Below are positions 40,189 through 47,469 of a stretch of DNA of 64,000 nt, piece after piece (positions within the stretch are counted from its first letter, which is position 1; each line of letters opens with the position of its first letter). A model generated the notes under the pieces. That model made no database searches. It was not told where the DNA came from and saw nothing but the letters and a program-made list of their open reading frames with translations. The stretch covers positions 3,224,001 through 3,288,000 of the forward strand of contig NZ_CP046052.1 of NCBI RefSeq assembly GCF_004802635.2, in the 5' to 3' direction. The translations under genes were made by a program, and so were the position numbers. Origin of the DNA: Methylocystis heyeri (lineage in GTDB: Bacteria; Pseudomonadota; Alphaproteobacteria; Rhizobiales; Beijerinckiaceae).

Positions 40189-40386
40189 ATGTCCGTCGAA
40201 TCCGCTCTCGCCTATATCAAGCGCATGCATTCGGACGAAGAGTTTCGCGCCCGCATGACCGCTTTGAGCGATGACGAAGAGGCGAGTTGGGCCGCCATGC
40301 GCGAAGAAGGCTTCGAATTCACCTTGAGCGAGTTCAAACGGGGTCAGGAAGCCTATTGTCGGGAAAACGATCTGATCGAGAAATAG
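40189..40386 (+). CDS. Nif11-type small protein
   Basis: 65 residues from the ATG at 40189: MSVESALAYIKRMHSDEEFR, then ALSDDEEASWAAMREEGFEFTLSEF and ENDLIEK. This is the Nif11 domain pattern (MS..A..F...L..D.ef......, then AR..GFdFt..E). Nif11 proteins were first noted in nitrogen-fixation regions and also serve as leader domains of modified peptides. There is no core peptide after the domain here, so it is a stand-alone Nif11 protein. It lies on the plus strand between the tRNA and the minus-strand cofactor-like cluster. Confidence 0.75.
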   Translation: MSVESALAYIKRMHSDEEFRARMTALSDDEEASWAAMREEGFEFTLSEFKRGQEAYCRENDLIEK

Positions 40387-40710
40387 GGCGCGGCCCCGCT
40401 TTCCCAAAAAATACGGAATTGGAATGACGCCCCCCGGATGCGCAAGTCTCGCCGCCTATGCGATGAGGAAGCGTGACTTCCTCGGGCGCGTTCGGGTTGG
40501 CGTCGAAGAAACCGCCTGACGCAAGCCTGGTCCCCGCATTGGCGATCCCTCATGACGCCCGTCCGACCGGTTTCATTCGCGAAGGGCGCTGCGGAGGCTG
40601 GCGAACCTGACGGATACGTAAACCGATCGTACGATTTCGTCCGCTGCGCCCGGGCTCGCCGTTCCAGGCTCCGTCTGGCTCGCCCTGAGCGGCGACGAGC
40701 CGAATCCCGA
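40387..40710. other. Intergenic region without a clear gene
   Basis: 324 bp between the Nif11 gene and the convergent glutaredoxin gene. Frames present (102 codons plus, 125 codons minus) look like chance products of high GC. No transposase remnant or repeat was recognised. Confidence 0.4.
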
Positions 40711-41046
40711 TCAGACAGGGTAATGCGCAATGCCCTTGTCGGTGAGAAGCTTGGTCAACGCTCCGGCGGCGTACATGTCCTTGACGATCTCGGAGCCGCC
40801 GACGAAGTCGCCTTTGACATAGAGGCGCGGAAGGGCCGATCCGTCCGACAACTCCTTTAGGCCGTCGCGAATGCGCGGGTTGGAAAGCAAATTCACGGGG
40901 TTGAAGGGCGCGTTGAGGCGGTGGAGAATCGACACCATGGCGGACGAGGAAGGGCATTGCGGCTGGGAAGGAACCCCGTTCATGAACAGAACGACATCGT
41001 TGCCGTCGATAAGTGATTTGATGAAGCTGGACGCGGTTTCCACCAC
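40711..41046 (-). CDS. Glutaredoxin-4-like monothiol glutaredoxin with altered active site
   Basis: 111 residues from GTG at 41046, preceded by AGAAAGG at 8 nt; a longer frame reaches 41181 but its extra 45 residues have no Grx similarity. The Grx4 fold is clear: VVLFMNGVPSQPQCPSSSAM, NAPFNPVNLLSNPRIRDGLKEL, ALPRLYVKGDFVGGSEIVKDM. The usual CGFS motif, which holds an iron-sulfur cluster with glutathione, reads CPSS here, and TIPQ before LY reads ALPR. The Cys is kept, so cluster binding is possible but changed. It ends the minus-strand cluster, consistent with a role in iron-sulfur or metal handling. Confidence 0.75.
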   Translation of the reverse strand: MVETASSFIKSLIDGNDVVLFMNGVPSQPQCPSSSAMVSILHRLNAPFNPVNLLSNPRIRDGLKELSDGSALPRLYVKGDFVGGSEIVKDMYAAGALTKLLTDKGIAHYPV

Positions 41047-41200
41047 GGGTTCGACCTTTCTGCGTTGCGCCCGGACTGTGCGGGCGGTAGGACGCGCGAC
41101 GAGAATTCGCGCCGTCGCTTCAACAGCAATGCTGGGGCCATCCCTCGACGCCGTGTCGCCCACCGAAAAGCGGCGCCTCACGCCCGACGAGGCTCGAAGC

Positions 41201-41593
41201 TCAGCGGCTGAATTTGGAAAGCTGATCCGGCGACAATATCCAGGCCGCCGCTTGGACGTATCCGAGTTGCAACGACCGGGCGGCCCGGTGTCTGCCGTCG
41301 AGAAGAATGAGGCTTCCGTCGCTCTGCCGCGCCAGAAGCAGCGGCCGCCTGGCGTTCGCCCGCGTCATGGCGGCGACGTAATGGAACGTCAATTTGCTTC
41401 GGCCTCTGATCTGCGACGACAAAGACGCGAGGTCGATCTCGGCATGCTCGAACCGCACGGGCTGCGCCAAGATCTCGGCGACCGCCGAAGACACATCGAA
41501 TGTTTTGCCAGCATCCAACGCCAGCGCCTCTCCTGGGCGGGCCCGGATGGGAGGTATGGGAATTGCGCGCCGAGCGTTGTCGTGCTTGTGCAT
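41201..41593 (-). CDS. ParB/sulfiredoxin-like domain protein
   Basis: 130 residues. The C-terminal half has ILLDGRHRAARSLQLGYVQA, matching the DGRHR motif of the ParB/Srx nucleotide-binding fold, and a preceding LLARQSDGSLI. Residues about 55-75 (AEIDLASLSSQIRGRSKLTF) would be the first strand and helix. No helix-turn-helix, so it is not a chromosome-partition ParB. Such single-domain relatives may bind or hydrolyse nucleotides, or act as phosphotransferases; role unknown. Part of the 40-48 kb run on the same strand. Confidence 0.6.
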   Translation of the reverse strand: MHKHDNARRAIPIPPIRARPGEALALDAGKTFDVSSAVAEILAQPVRFEHAEIDLASLSSQIRGRSKLTFHYVAAMTRANARRPLLLARQSDGSLILLDGRHRAARSLQLGYVQAAAWILSPDQLSKFSR

Positions 41594-41737
41594 GAGAGCC
41601 TATATTTTTGCGGTCTTCTCAAACTCATCAAAATTCCTGCCATGCGGCTCGGCTTCAGCGCCGTCCTTCGGAACCGACACGTCGCCCGCGCAGGCTGCGC
41701 TTCGGTCCCGCCTCGGCTGTCAGTTCATCGCTGCGTT

Positions 41738-42034
41738 TCATTTGAATGCGGCTTGAGGCAGTTGAAGGCGCGCGTCAGGCGCCCCGCGGCGCCGACGCCA
41801 TTTGGCTCTTCTCAAGCTGTAGAGGCCATTCAAATGGTTTCCAGTCTCGTTGAAATCCTGCGAGACGAATTGACGAATCTCTTCGCCGAGGCGTCCGGCC
41901 AAGGCCGAATCGACGAAAGAGAAGGGCTCATCCCCGAGAAGAAGGCGAAGACGACGCGCCAGTGCGCGCGATAGCGACACGTTGTCGTTCGCCTCCCGAC
42001 AGATTCCAAACGCAAGTCGCCGCACGACGCCCAA
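41738..42034 (-). CDS. Small unknown protein in the cluster (possible)
   Basis: 98-codon frame that would use TTG at 42034. N-terminal region NDNVSLSRALARRLRLLLGD resembles NEDISLSRYVIGLRLLGHD in the next upstream gene, which suggests related proteins and supports coding. No clear ribosome site. The C-terminal third is Arg-rich (RRAKWRRRRGAPDARLQ). Unknown function. Confidence 0.35.
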   Translation of the reverse strand: MGVVRRLAFGICREANDNVSLSRALARRLRLLLGDEPFSFVDSALAGRLGEEIRQFVSQDFNETGNHLNGLYSLRRAKWRRRRGAPDARLQLPQAAFK

Positions 42035-42084
42035 TCGCCACGTCGATGAGCGGGGTGGCGTCGAGCGGCGGCTTTCGGATCACT

Positions 42085-42477
42085 TCACCGTTTCACCGTC
42101 AACTCCTCGAGGCTGACTGCGGGCGTCGGCGGTTGGTCGTCCCGGGTGATTTCAGGCGTCATTCGCGTTCGACCAGCAGCTGCGATCGCAGCCTTTAGCG
42201 TAGCTTTGACGGACGGCGATCTCTCCGAAACCTTCGCTAGCTCCCCGGCATGTTCCTGCATCGCTTCGGCTAACGTCCCTAGAGCGCGGTCGAGCATGGG
42301 ACCTCGAAATCCTGCAGCCGCCAAGGCTTCGACCGCTCCGTCGGCAAATGCGAGCGCTATCGCCTCGAAATCGTGACCGAGCAGGCGTAACCCGATCACA
42401 TATCTTGAGAGCGAGATGTCTTCGTTCCTGGTCTCGCCGCCGAGGCCATGCAAAGTCGATTCGTGACAACGCGGCAT
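42085..42477 (-). CDS. Small unknown protein in the cluster
   Basis: 130 residues from the ATG at 42477, with GGAGGA five bases upstream (a four-codon longer start exists at 42489). Helical, Ala-rich, no signal peptide. Visible segments: ISLSRYVIGLRLLGHDFEAI, then LDRALGTLAEAMQEHAGELA, then ATLKAAIAAAGRTRM. N-terminal HESTLHG and a single Cys at residue 4. I do not recognise it. It follows the DUF2478-DUF364 fusion on the same strand (146-bp gap). Confidence 0.55.
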   Translation of the reverse strand: MPRCHESTLHGLGGETRNEDISLSRYVIGLRLLGHDFEAIALAFADGAVEALAAAGFRGPMLDRALGTLAEAMQEHAGELAKVSERSPSVKATLKAAIAAAGRTRMTPEITRDDQPPTPAVSLEELTVKR

Positions 42478-42623
42478 GCCGTCCTCCATAGTTTCGATTG
42501 CGCCTTCTCGAAGCGCCTCGGTTTGGGGATTTGGAAGCGGCTCATGCCGTATCGGGCGACTCCCTTATAAGTGAGCCGTCGAATTTGTTTGCTCAGCCAA
42601 TGCGAATGAGTGCGGGGCCTCTT

Positions 42624-43847
42624 TTATTTGCTCGACTCGCTGCAGTCGAGATGGACAAATCGACCGAAGCGGCCAAATTCCCGGGGCAGCGCGCCGGATG
42701 CGATTGCATTCGCGAGCCCGTCCGTATCGTCGACGATCAGCCCTCCCAAAACACGGAGGCCATAATCGAAGAGCCTGGGCGTAAGCGGCGTCGACGGTCC
42801 GATCAGCGCGACATCCCGGCTGGCGGCGAGCCGAAGAATGCGCGACAAGCTACGATTGATCAGCGCCGAAGAATTTATGACCGCCGCCCCACGGCCCGGC
42901 AGCAGGGCGTCCAAAGCCGCCAATGGATATTCGTTGGGACGAGGATCCGTCTCTACAACCGTGCAATCCGGAAATATCCCGTCAATTCCGGGAAAGGCGC
43001 CGATCGCCACCGGCCTGCCGGGAACATCGCGGAGCTTTTTGGCTCCGTTGCCCGCTTTGGCGTCGAGACCGACTCGATTGTAATGCGCATTGATCGCGGC
43101 GACTCCAAGAGCGGTGTCGAGCGGATCCGTGGACTGAGCCAACTCCGCGAGGGTTCTCAGACTCTCGCGAGCGTGACGCGGAAGACGGGACGCGAGTTCT
43201 CTGGGATGCTTCGGCAAATAAGCGAGCCCTGTTCCCGACGGTCCTTCGACCATGATCCAGCGCGCGCCGCAGACGATACGTCGCACCTCGCTTTCATCGA
43301 CTCCAAGAATGAGATCGCGATAGAGACGTTCGGGCCCCCACCACCGCCATAGAGATTTGATGTCCGGAGCGAGCAGCGCGCCTTCATGCCCCGTCCGGCT
43401 ATGCCATTTCTCGACGCACTGTCCGGCGATGGACGTCAGAATCGGCGGCCCCTTTGAAAACAGCTGGAATGCGGGCTCGACGCCCTCATCGAGTGGAAGG
43501 CATGCGGAAAAGCGACTGAAGACGACAAGGTCGGAATTGCGGGAACGCGCCTCACGCAAGAGAGCGGCGACCGCCCCGCGCTCGAGGGACAGGATCTTCT
43601 CGGATCCGACATCTCGATAGTTCACGCGTATCGAGCAGCCGTCGCCCTTCCTGGTGCAATCGCGATCGCTACGCTGCACATATCCGTGCACGTCGAATCC
43701 GCGCGAACGCAATACAAGAGAAAATTCCTCGAGAAGCGCATCTACGAGCAGCCCGGCGTCGTGCACCACCACCCCCGGGCGAATCCAAGGCGTCGGAACG
43801 GCCCTAAATTCCACGGCCGAGCGTCGGGAGACGTTGACGTCTTGCAT
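42624..43847 (-). CDS. DUF2478-DUF364 fusion protein, putative metal handling
   Basis: 407 residues from the ATG at 43847 (MQDVNVSRRS). The frame is open to 44315 but the extra part is not domain-like. Residues about 20-165 resemble DUF2478, a family often next to molybdate transport genes: DAGLLVDALLEEFSLVLRSR, VHGYVQRSDRDCTRKGDGC, EARSRNSDLVVFSRF. Residues about 170-400 resemble DUF4213/DUF364, the so-called heavy-metal chelation domain: GPSGTGLAYLPKH, DPLDTALGVAAINAHYNRVG, RPVAIGAFPGIDGIFPDCTV, LPGRGAAVINSSALINRSL and VALIGPSTPLTPRLFDYGL. I know of no described protein with both parts. Soluble, cytoplasmic. The family assignments are from memory of motifs and need a profile search. Confidence 0.65.
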   Translation of the reverse strand: MQDVNVSRRSAVEFRAVPTPWIRPGVVVHDAGLLVDALLEEFSLVLRSRGFDVHGYVQRSDRDCTRKGDGCSIRVNYRDVGSEKILSLERGAVAALLREARSRNSDLVVFSRFSACLPLDEGVEPAFQLFSKGPPILTSIAGQCVEKWHSRTGHEGALLAPDIKSLWRWWGPERLYRDLILGVDESEVRRIVCGARWIMVEGPSGTGLAYLPKHPRELASRLPRHARESLRTLAELAQSTDPLDTALGVAAINAHYNRVGLDAKAGNGAKKLRDVPGRPVAIGAFPGIDGIFPDCTVVETDPRPNEYPLAALDALLPGRGAAVINSSALINRSLSRILRLAASRDVALIGPSTPLTPRLFDYGLRVLGGLIVDDTDGLANAIASGALPREFGRFGRFVHLDCSESSK

Positions 43848-44130
43848 GATATGCTCGCCTGCTGCTGCGCGAGGATGGGCCGTTTCGCTCGACGACAGCT
43901 GCTCGAAACGCTCTTCCCGGCAAGCTGAAGCAAGCGTCGAGCCAATGCGGTTGCGCCGAACCGAACCGCTCTTTGCTCCCAAACGTGACGGCGCCGGTTC
44001 GTTCGCTCCATCGAGAGAACGGACTTCGGTGATGATCTTCAGCTCGCCGTCGCCTATGCGATCGGTTTTCAGATCGGGCGCTCGGCAGCTGTCCATGAGA
44101 TGGCGATAGCCGCCTTCGGGGAGTTCGGAA
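43848..44130. other. Gap between nitroreductase and DUF2478-DUF364 genes
   Basis: 283 bp. It is open in the frame of the downstream fusion gene, so a longer N-terminus (starting MDSCRAPDLKTDRIGDGELK at about 44095) is possible. The sequence is Arg/Ser-rich and not like DUF2478, so a 5' leader or intergenic stretch is preferred. Confidence 0.35.
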
Positions 44131-44688
44131 TCATAACCATTGAACGAAACTCGCCCATTCGGCGCCCGGCAATGGGTTTTTCGGTTCCGCGGTCGGAGTG
44201 CCGAGATAGAGAAACCCGACGATTTGATCGGCCTCGGCGAGACCGAGGGCCGAGTGCAGCGTTCGGTTGAACATGGGCCAGCCGGAGCGCCATATGCCGC
44301 CGTAGCCTTGGGCAAAGGCGGCCATCTGCATGGCCATCACGGCGCAGCCGGCTGTGAGCTGTTGTTCGAACGGCGTCACGACCTTATGCGGGCGGTGAAT
44401 TGCCGCCACCACCACGACCATCGGCGCCCGTTTGGGCATGCCAAGGGCCCGGTCGACGATCTCGTCGGCAAGTCCGGATTGACGAGCCGCGTCCTGCATC
44501 AACGCCCCGAGACGATGCAGGCCATCGCCCGAGGCGACTAAAAAACGGTATGGGCGCAACCGTTGAAAATCCGGGACCCGAAGGGCCGCGCGAAAGATGA
44601 CGTCGAGAGCCTGCTCGTCCGGAGCCGGTTCGCCGAGCGAAGAGCAGGAACGCCGTTCCAAAAGCAGGTTTAAAACGGGGGTCCCCAT
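44131..44688 (-). CDS. Nitroreductase family flavoprotein
   Basis: 185 residues. NfsB/YdjA-type features: LLERRSCSSLGEPAPD (FMN phosphate Arg-Arg), RVPDFQRLRPYRFLVASGDG, KRAPMVVVVAAI, QQLTAGCAVMAMQMAAFAQGYGGIWRSGWP and IVGFLYLGTP. The sequence is closest in look to the YdjA type (185 residues, GIWRSG). It should bind FMN and use NAD(P)H to reduce an organic or metal-bound substrate. It overlaps the ABC ATPase gene by 19 bp, so both are cotranscribed. Confidence 0.85.
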   Translation of the reverse strand: MGTPVLNLLLERRSCSSLGEPAPDEQALDVIFRAALRVPDFQRLRPYRFLVASGDGLHRLGALMQDAARQSGLADEIVDRALGMPKRAPMVVVVAAIHRPHKVVTPFEQQLTAGCAVMAMQMAAFAQGYGGIWRSGWPMFNRTLHSALGLAEADQIVGFLYLGTPTAEPKNPLPGAEWASFVQWL

Positions 44689-45692
44689 GAGCTATCCACG
44701 TCCTCGATACGCTTCCCCTCACGAAGGCGGCGTCGCACATCCATGATGCACGCGTCCAGCCTCTGCAGTTCCTGGAGGCGCCAACGTTCGAGGTAGCTCG
44801 TTTCGATTATGTCGACGACCGACCCATTGCCGACGACGATTCTCTTGTTCCCCATCAGCGCCAATATCGGATCATGGGTCGAAATCAGAACGATCTTTTC
44901 ACGCGCGATCAAGAGCTGCAAGGCTCGACTTCGATCAATCCCCGCGTTCTCGATTTCGTCGATCAGCACAATCGGAGAAGCAGACAGCAGCGCGGTATCG
45001 GCGATCATCAGAGCGCGGCTCTGCCCACCGCTCAGTTGCGTCACGGCCGTCTCCGGCGCGAAGCGTTCGCCGGCCAATTCATTTGCGCAGGCGATGACCT
45101 CCGCGACGACGCTCGCGGGGGAACCGACGCTGCGGCAAGCCGCGTGCATCGTCAGAAACTCCAGCACAGAGAGATCCACGACGAAATTCATGTTCTGAGA
45201 AAGCTGCGCCACCAGGCGGCGATTCGACCCGAACCGCGTGGACGGATCGGGCGGCGCGCCGTTCACCAGGACGGTCCGGCCGGAAGGCGAATCGCCTTGG
45301 GCGAGAGATTCGATATCCCCCAGCAGACGACTCTTGCCCGAGCCAGTGGGGCCGACGATACATATCACTTCGCCGACCTTGATTTCGAGATCGAGCGCCT
45401 CGCGCTTTCCGGCCTTGTCGACACCCCCCTTCAATGTCAGGGACGACAAGGCCGCATGTGCATCGGGGCGCGACGCCTGAGCCTGCGAGAGTATCGCTTC
45501 CACGCGAGCGCGAAGCTGCTCGGCGTCAAGGCCCGCTTCGCTCAGCCGCCCCGGGTCGAGGCTCTCGAGCCAACGGCCAAAAGGCAGCTCGAGCTTTTCC
45601 GCAAGGGGATCCGCCCGGTTCAAAAGATGGCGAATTTCCGGATGCAGAGCCTCCAGCTCCTTGACGCGACGCTCCCGCAGTCCGTCGTTCAT
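44670..45692 (-). CDS. Soluble ABC-type ATPase without a partner permease
   Basis: 340 residues. An N-terminal helical part (1-85, LEALHPEIRHLLNRADPLAEKL...) precedes one ABC domain: Walker A GPTGSGKSRLL, Q-loop AQLSQNMNF, signature TQLSGGQSRALMIA, Walker B PIVLIDEIENAGID, switch LISTHD. The C-terminal tail is coiled (YLERWRLQELQRLDACIMDV). No permease gene is nearby and Walker B continues DEIENAG, not DEPT, so this is not a usual importer ATPase. It overlaps its GTPase neighbour by ATGA. An energy-using chaperone role in metal-cofactor insertion is a guess. Confidence 0.8.
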   Translation of the reverse strand: MNDGLRERRVKELEALHPEIRHLLNRADPLAEKLELPFGRWLESLDPGRLSEAGLDAEQLRARVEAILSQAQASRPDAHAALSSLTLKGGVDKAGKREALDLEIKVGEVICIVGPTGSGKSRLLGDIESLAQGDSPSGRTVLVNGAPPDPSTRFGSNRRLVAQLSQNMNFVVDLSVLEFLTMHAACRSVGSPASVVAEVIACANELAGERFAPETAVTQLSGGQSRALMIADTALLSASPIVLIDEIENAGIDRSRALQLLIAREKIVLISTHDPILALMGNKRIVVGNGSVVDIIETSYLERWRLQELQRLDACIMDVRRRLREGKRIEDVDSSWGPPF

Positions 45693-46387
45693 TGCGCAAT
45701 GTCTCCAAACGACATTTTGCGAACATTCCCTCTTTGATGATCGGGGCCGATCAGCGTCTCGCCGATGCAGTAGGGGCAGACAGCAGATGGCATCGGGAAG
45801 CGCAGGCGGCTTCCTTCCAACCCCTCGACCATGGGAGCCTGGGCGAGGTGAAAGCCCAGTTCGGCGGCGCCTTGTCCCGTCAGGCCATTGAACGACACCA
45901 CGATTGCATTCGGATTCGCGGTCTGGACATTGAAAGCGAAGACCTCTCGCTCCGCCTGACTGACGATATCGCCTTTTGTGATCACGACGATGTCGGCGAA
46001 TTTCAGCATCGGCCCGATCTTGCGCGGCGTGTGAATGCCGGACAGCGCATCCACGACGCAGATGCCGAGTATTCCCTGGATGTGAGGCGAGCATCGATTG
46101 CACAGTCCCGCGCTTTCGGCGATGAGGACGCCCAGCTCCTTCTTCTTGGCCCACGTCAAGCAATCGTCGATGTTGCTGACGAAGAAATGATCCGGGCATA
46201 GTCCTCCGGCCAGCCCGGTGACGACGGGCAGGCCGGCTTTCGCATAGATGGCGTCGTCCGAGGTCGAAAGCGAGTCGAATTTGACGACGCCGATCGGCCC
46301 CGCCCGTCCGGCGAGACCCGCGACAGTTTTCAGCACGACCGAGGTCTTGCCCACCGAGGGCGGCCCCGAGACTGTTATGACGCGCAT
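45689..46387 (-). CDS. HypB/P47K-like G3E GTPase
   Basis: 232 residues. Walker A GPPSVGKTS at 8-16; switch I area VVKFDSLSTSDD; ESAGLCNRCSPHIQG; then VVDALSGIHTPRKIGPML, ADIVVITKGDIVSQ (NKxD-type guanine motif read as TKGD), and a C-terminal CPYCIGE. G3E GTPases (HypB, UreG, CobW, MeaB) deliver metals or cofactors. The Cys pairs CNRC and CPYC could bind a metal ion. It lacks the His-rich nickel store of HypB. It overlaps the genes on both sides (13 and 4 bp). The target protein is unknown. Confidence 0.8.
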   Translation of the reverse strand: MRVITVSGPPSVGKTSVVLKTVAGLAGRAGPIGVVKFDSLSTSDDAIYAKAGLPVVTGLAGGLCPDHFFVSNIDDCLTWAKKKELGVLIAESAGLCNRCSPHIQGILGICVVDALSGIHTPRKIGPMLKFADIVVITKGDIVSQAEREVFAFNVQTANPNAIVVSFNGLTGQGAAELGFHLAQAPMVEGLEGSRLRFPMPSAVCPYCIGETLIGPDHQRGNVRKMSFGDIAQ

Positions 46388-47469
46388 CTGCAGCCCTCGC
46401 GTTCGACGAACTCACGGCTCCGATGGAATCGGGCCACGGCCCTCTTCAAGTCCTCCGCGGCGCAGCGATGACGCAAATAGTCCCAACCAGGAAAAATCAG
46501 GCCTTCACCGCTTGGAACGCCTGCTCCACGATGTGGCGCAAGCGAAGGATAAAGATTTTGATCGAGCCAATCCGCCGTCGCCGGGTCGAAGAAATAATCG
46601 GCGAGCGGGAAGATTCGATCGCGATGGGCGCGCTGCGCGGTCATCCAGAGCGGAAACGCCATTGCGCCCTCTCGCGGCCAGATGATCTGCGTTCGATCGC
46701 GACGTGGACAGAGCGCCGCTTGAGCCCAGGGAAGAACATAGACAGCCCCCGGCGAAGCGCCGCTTCCGGCAAGGCGAGGCATCTGCGCCGAATGCATCAG
46801 CGTCGGCGCGTTCGTCAGCAGGCTCCAGAAGCCGGACTCGCCCAAAAGACGAAGCATCACGAGCAAGAAGAGATGATTGTATGTCCGCCAGCCCTGCGCG
46901 TCCGCCCGGCGCCACCCCGGAAAGACGATCGCGCCTCGGTAGAGAGGATCGGCGAGCTCCGCCCAACTGTGCGGAACCGGTCGCGAGCCGAGCTGCTGGC
47001 GGTCGATCAGAAGGACGAACGGCGCGACGGCATACACGCCGATCCACCCGCGCGGGTCGATCAGTCCAGCCTCGACGAAGGTGTGCGCCGCGCCCTCCGG
47101 CTGCATCGAGCAGAAGGCGTCTTGCTCGACGTGCTCGGCATGGAATGCACGATTGAAGGCGTTGCCGTTCTCCGAGGAGACCAGCAATTTCGGAAATTCA
47201 TCGAGCTTTCGGATGAAACGCAGCTCTTCCATCGGCGTTCTGCCGCCCTGCCCGAGCGGCATGAAGCATTTGAAGGGCGCGCCGCCGTTCGCGACATGAG
47301 CGCCGATCGCCTGCGCTAGATCATCCCGCATTTGCATACGCAACGGCACAGGAGAGGAAGCGAGGAGATCCAGGCTGCGGGGGCTTTTTCCGGTCGCGAA
47401 CGGATCACCGAAAATCCGTCGCGCCGGATCGAGATCGAGCTCGGGAAGAACGCGCGTCATAGCGCCCAT
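46375..47469 (-). CDS. Periplasmic-binding-protein-like protein lacking a signal peptide
   Basis: 364 residues from the ATG at 47469 (GGAG 8 nt upstream; a second ATG at 47460 overlaps the preceding stop). Resembles type-2 solute-binding proteins of the iron/thiamine class: IRKLDEFPKLLVSSENGNAF, WIGVYAVAPFVLLIDRQQL, SWAELADPLYRGAIVFPG, YNHLFLLVMLRLLGESGF, AGSGASPGAVYVLPWAQAAL, REGAMAFPLWMT and RIFPLADYFFDPATADWL. The N-terminus (MGAMTRVLPELDLDPARR) is not a signal peptide and no permease is nearby, so the protein should stay in the cytosol. The C-terminus ends in EGCRCAS, a possible metal site. Confidence 0.7.
   Translation of the reverse strand: MGAMTRVLPELDLDPARRIFGDPFATGKSPRSLDLLASSPVPLRMQMRDDLAQAIGAHVANGGAPFKCFMPLGQGGRTPMEELRFIRKLDEFPKLLVSSENGNAFNRAFHAEHVEQDAFCSMQPEGAAHTFVEAGLIDPRGWIGVYAVAPFVLLIDRQQLGSRPVPHSWAELADPLYRGAIVFPGWRRADAQGWRTYNHLFLLVMLRLLGESGFWSLLTNAPTLMHSAQMPRLAGSGASPGAVYVLPWAQAALCPRRDRTQIIWPREGAMAFPLWMTAQRAHRDRIFPLADYFFDPATADWLDQNLYPSLAPHRGAGVPSGEGLIFPGWDYLRHRCAAEDLKRAVARFHRSREFVEREGCRCAS

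Noticed and set aside
39780-40190. Minus-strand frame of 136 codons ending in ERAKGFEPSTPTLARLCSTP
   Set aside because: It runs antisense across the tRNA-Gly gene; this peptide is a well-known artefact of translating tRNA genes backwards.
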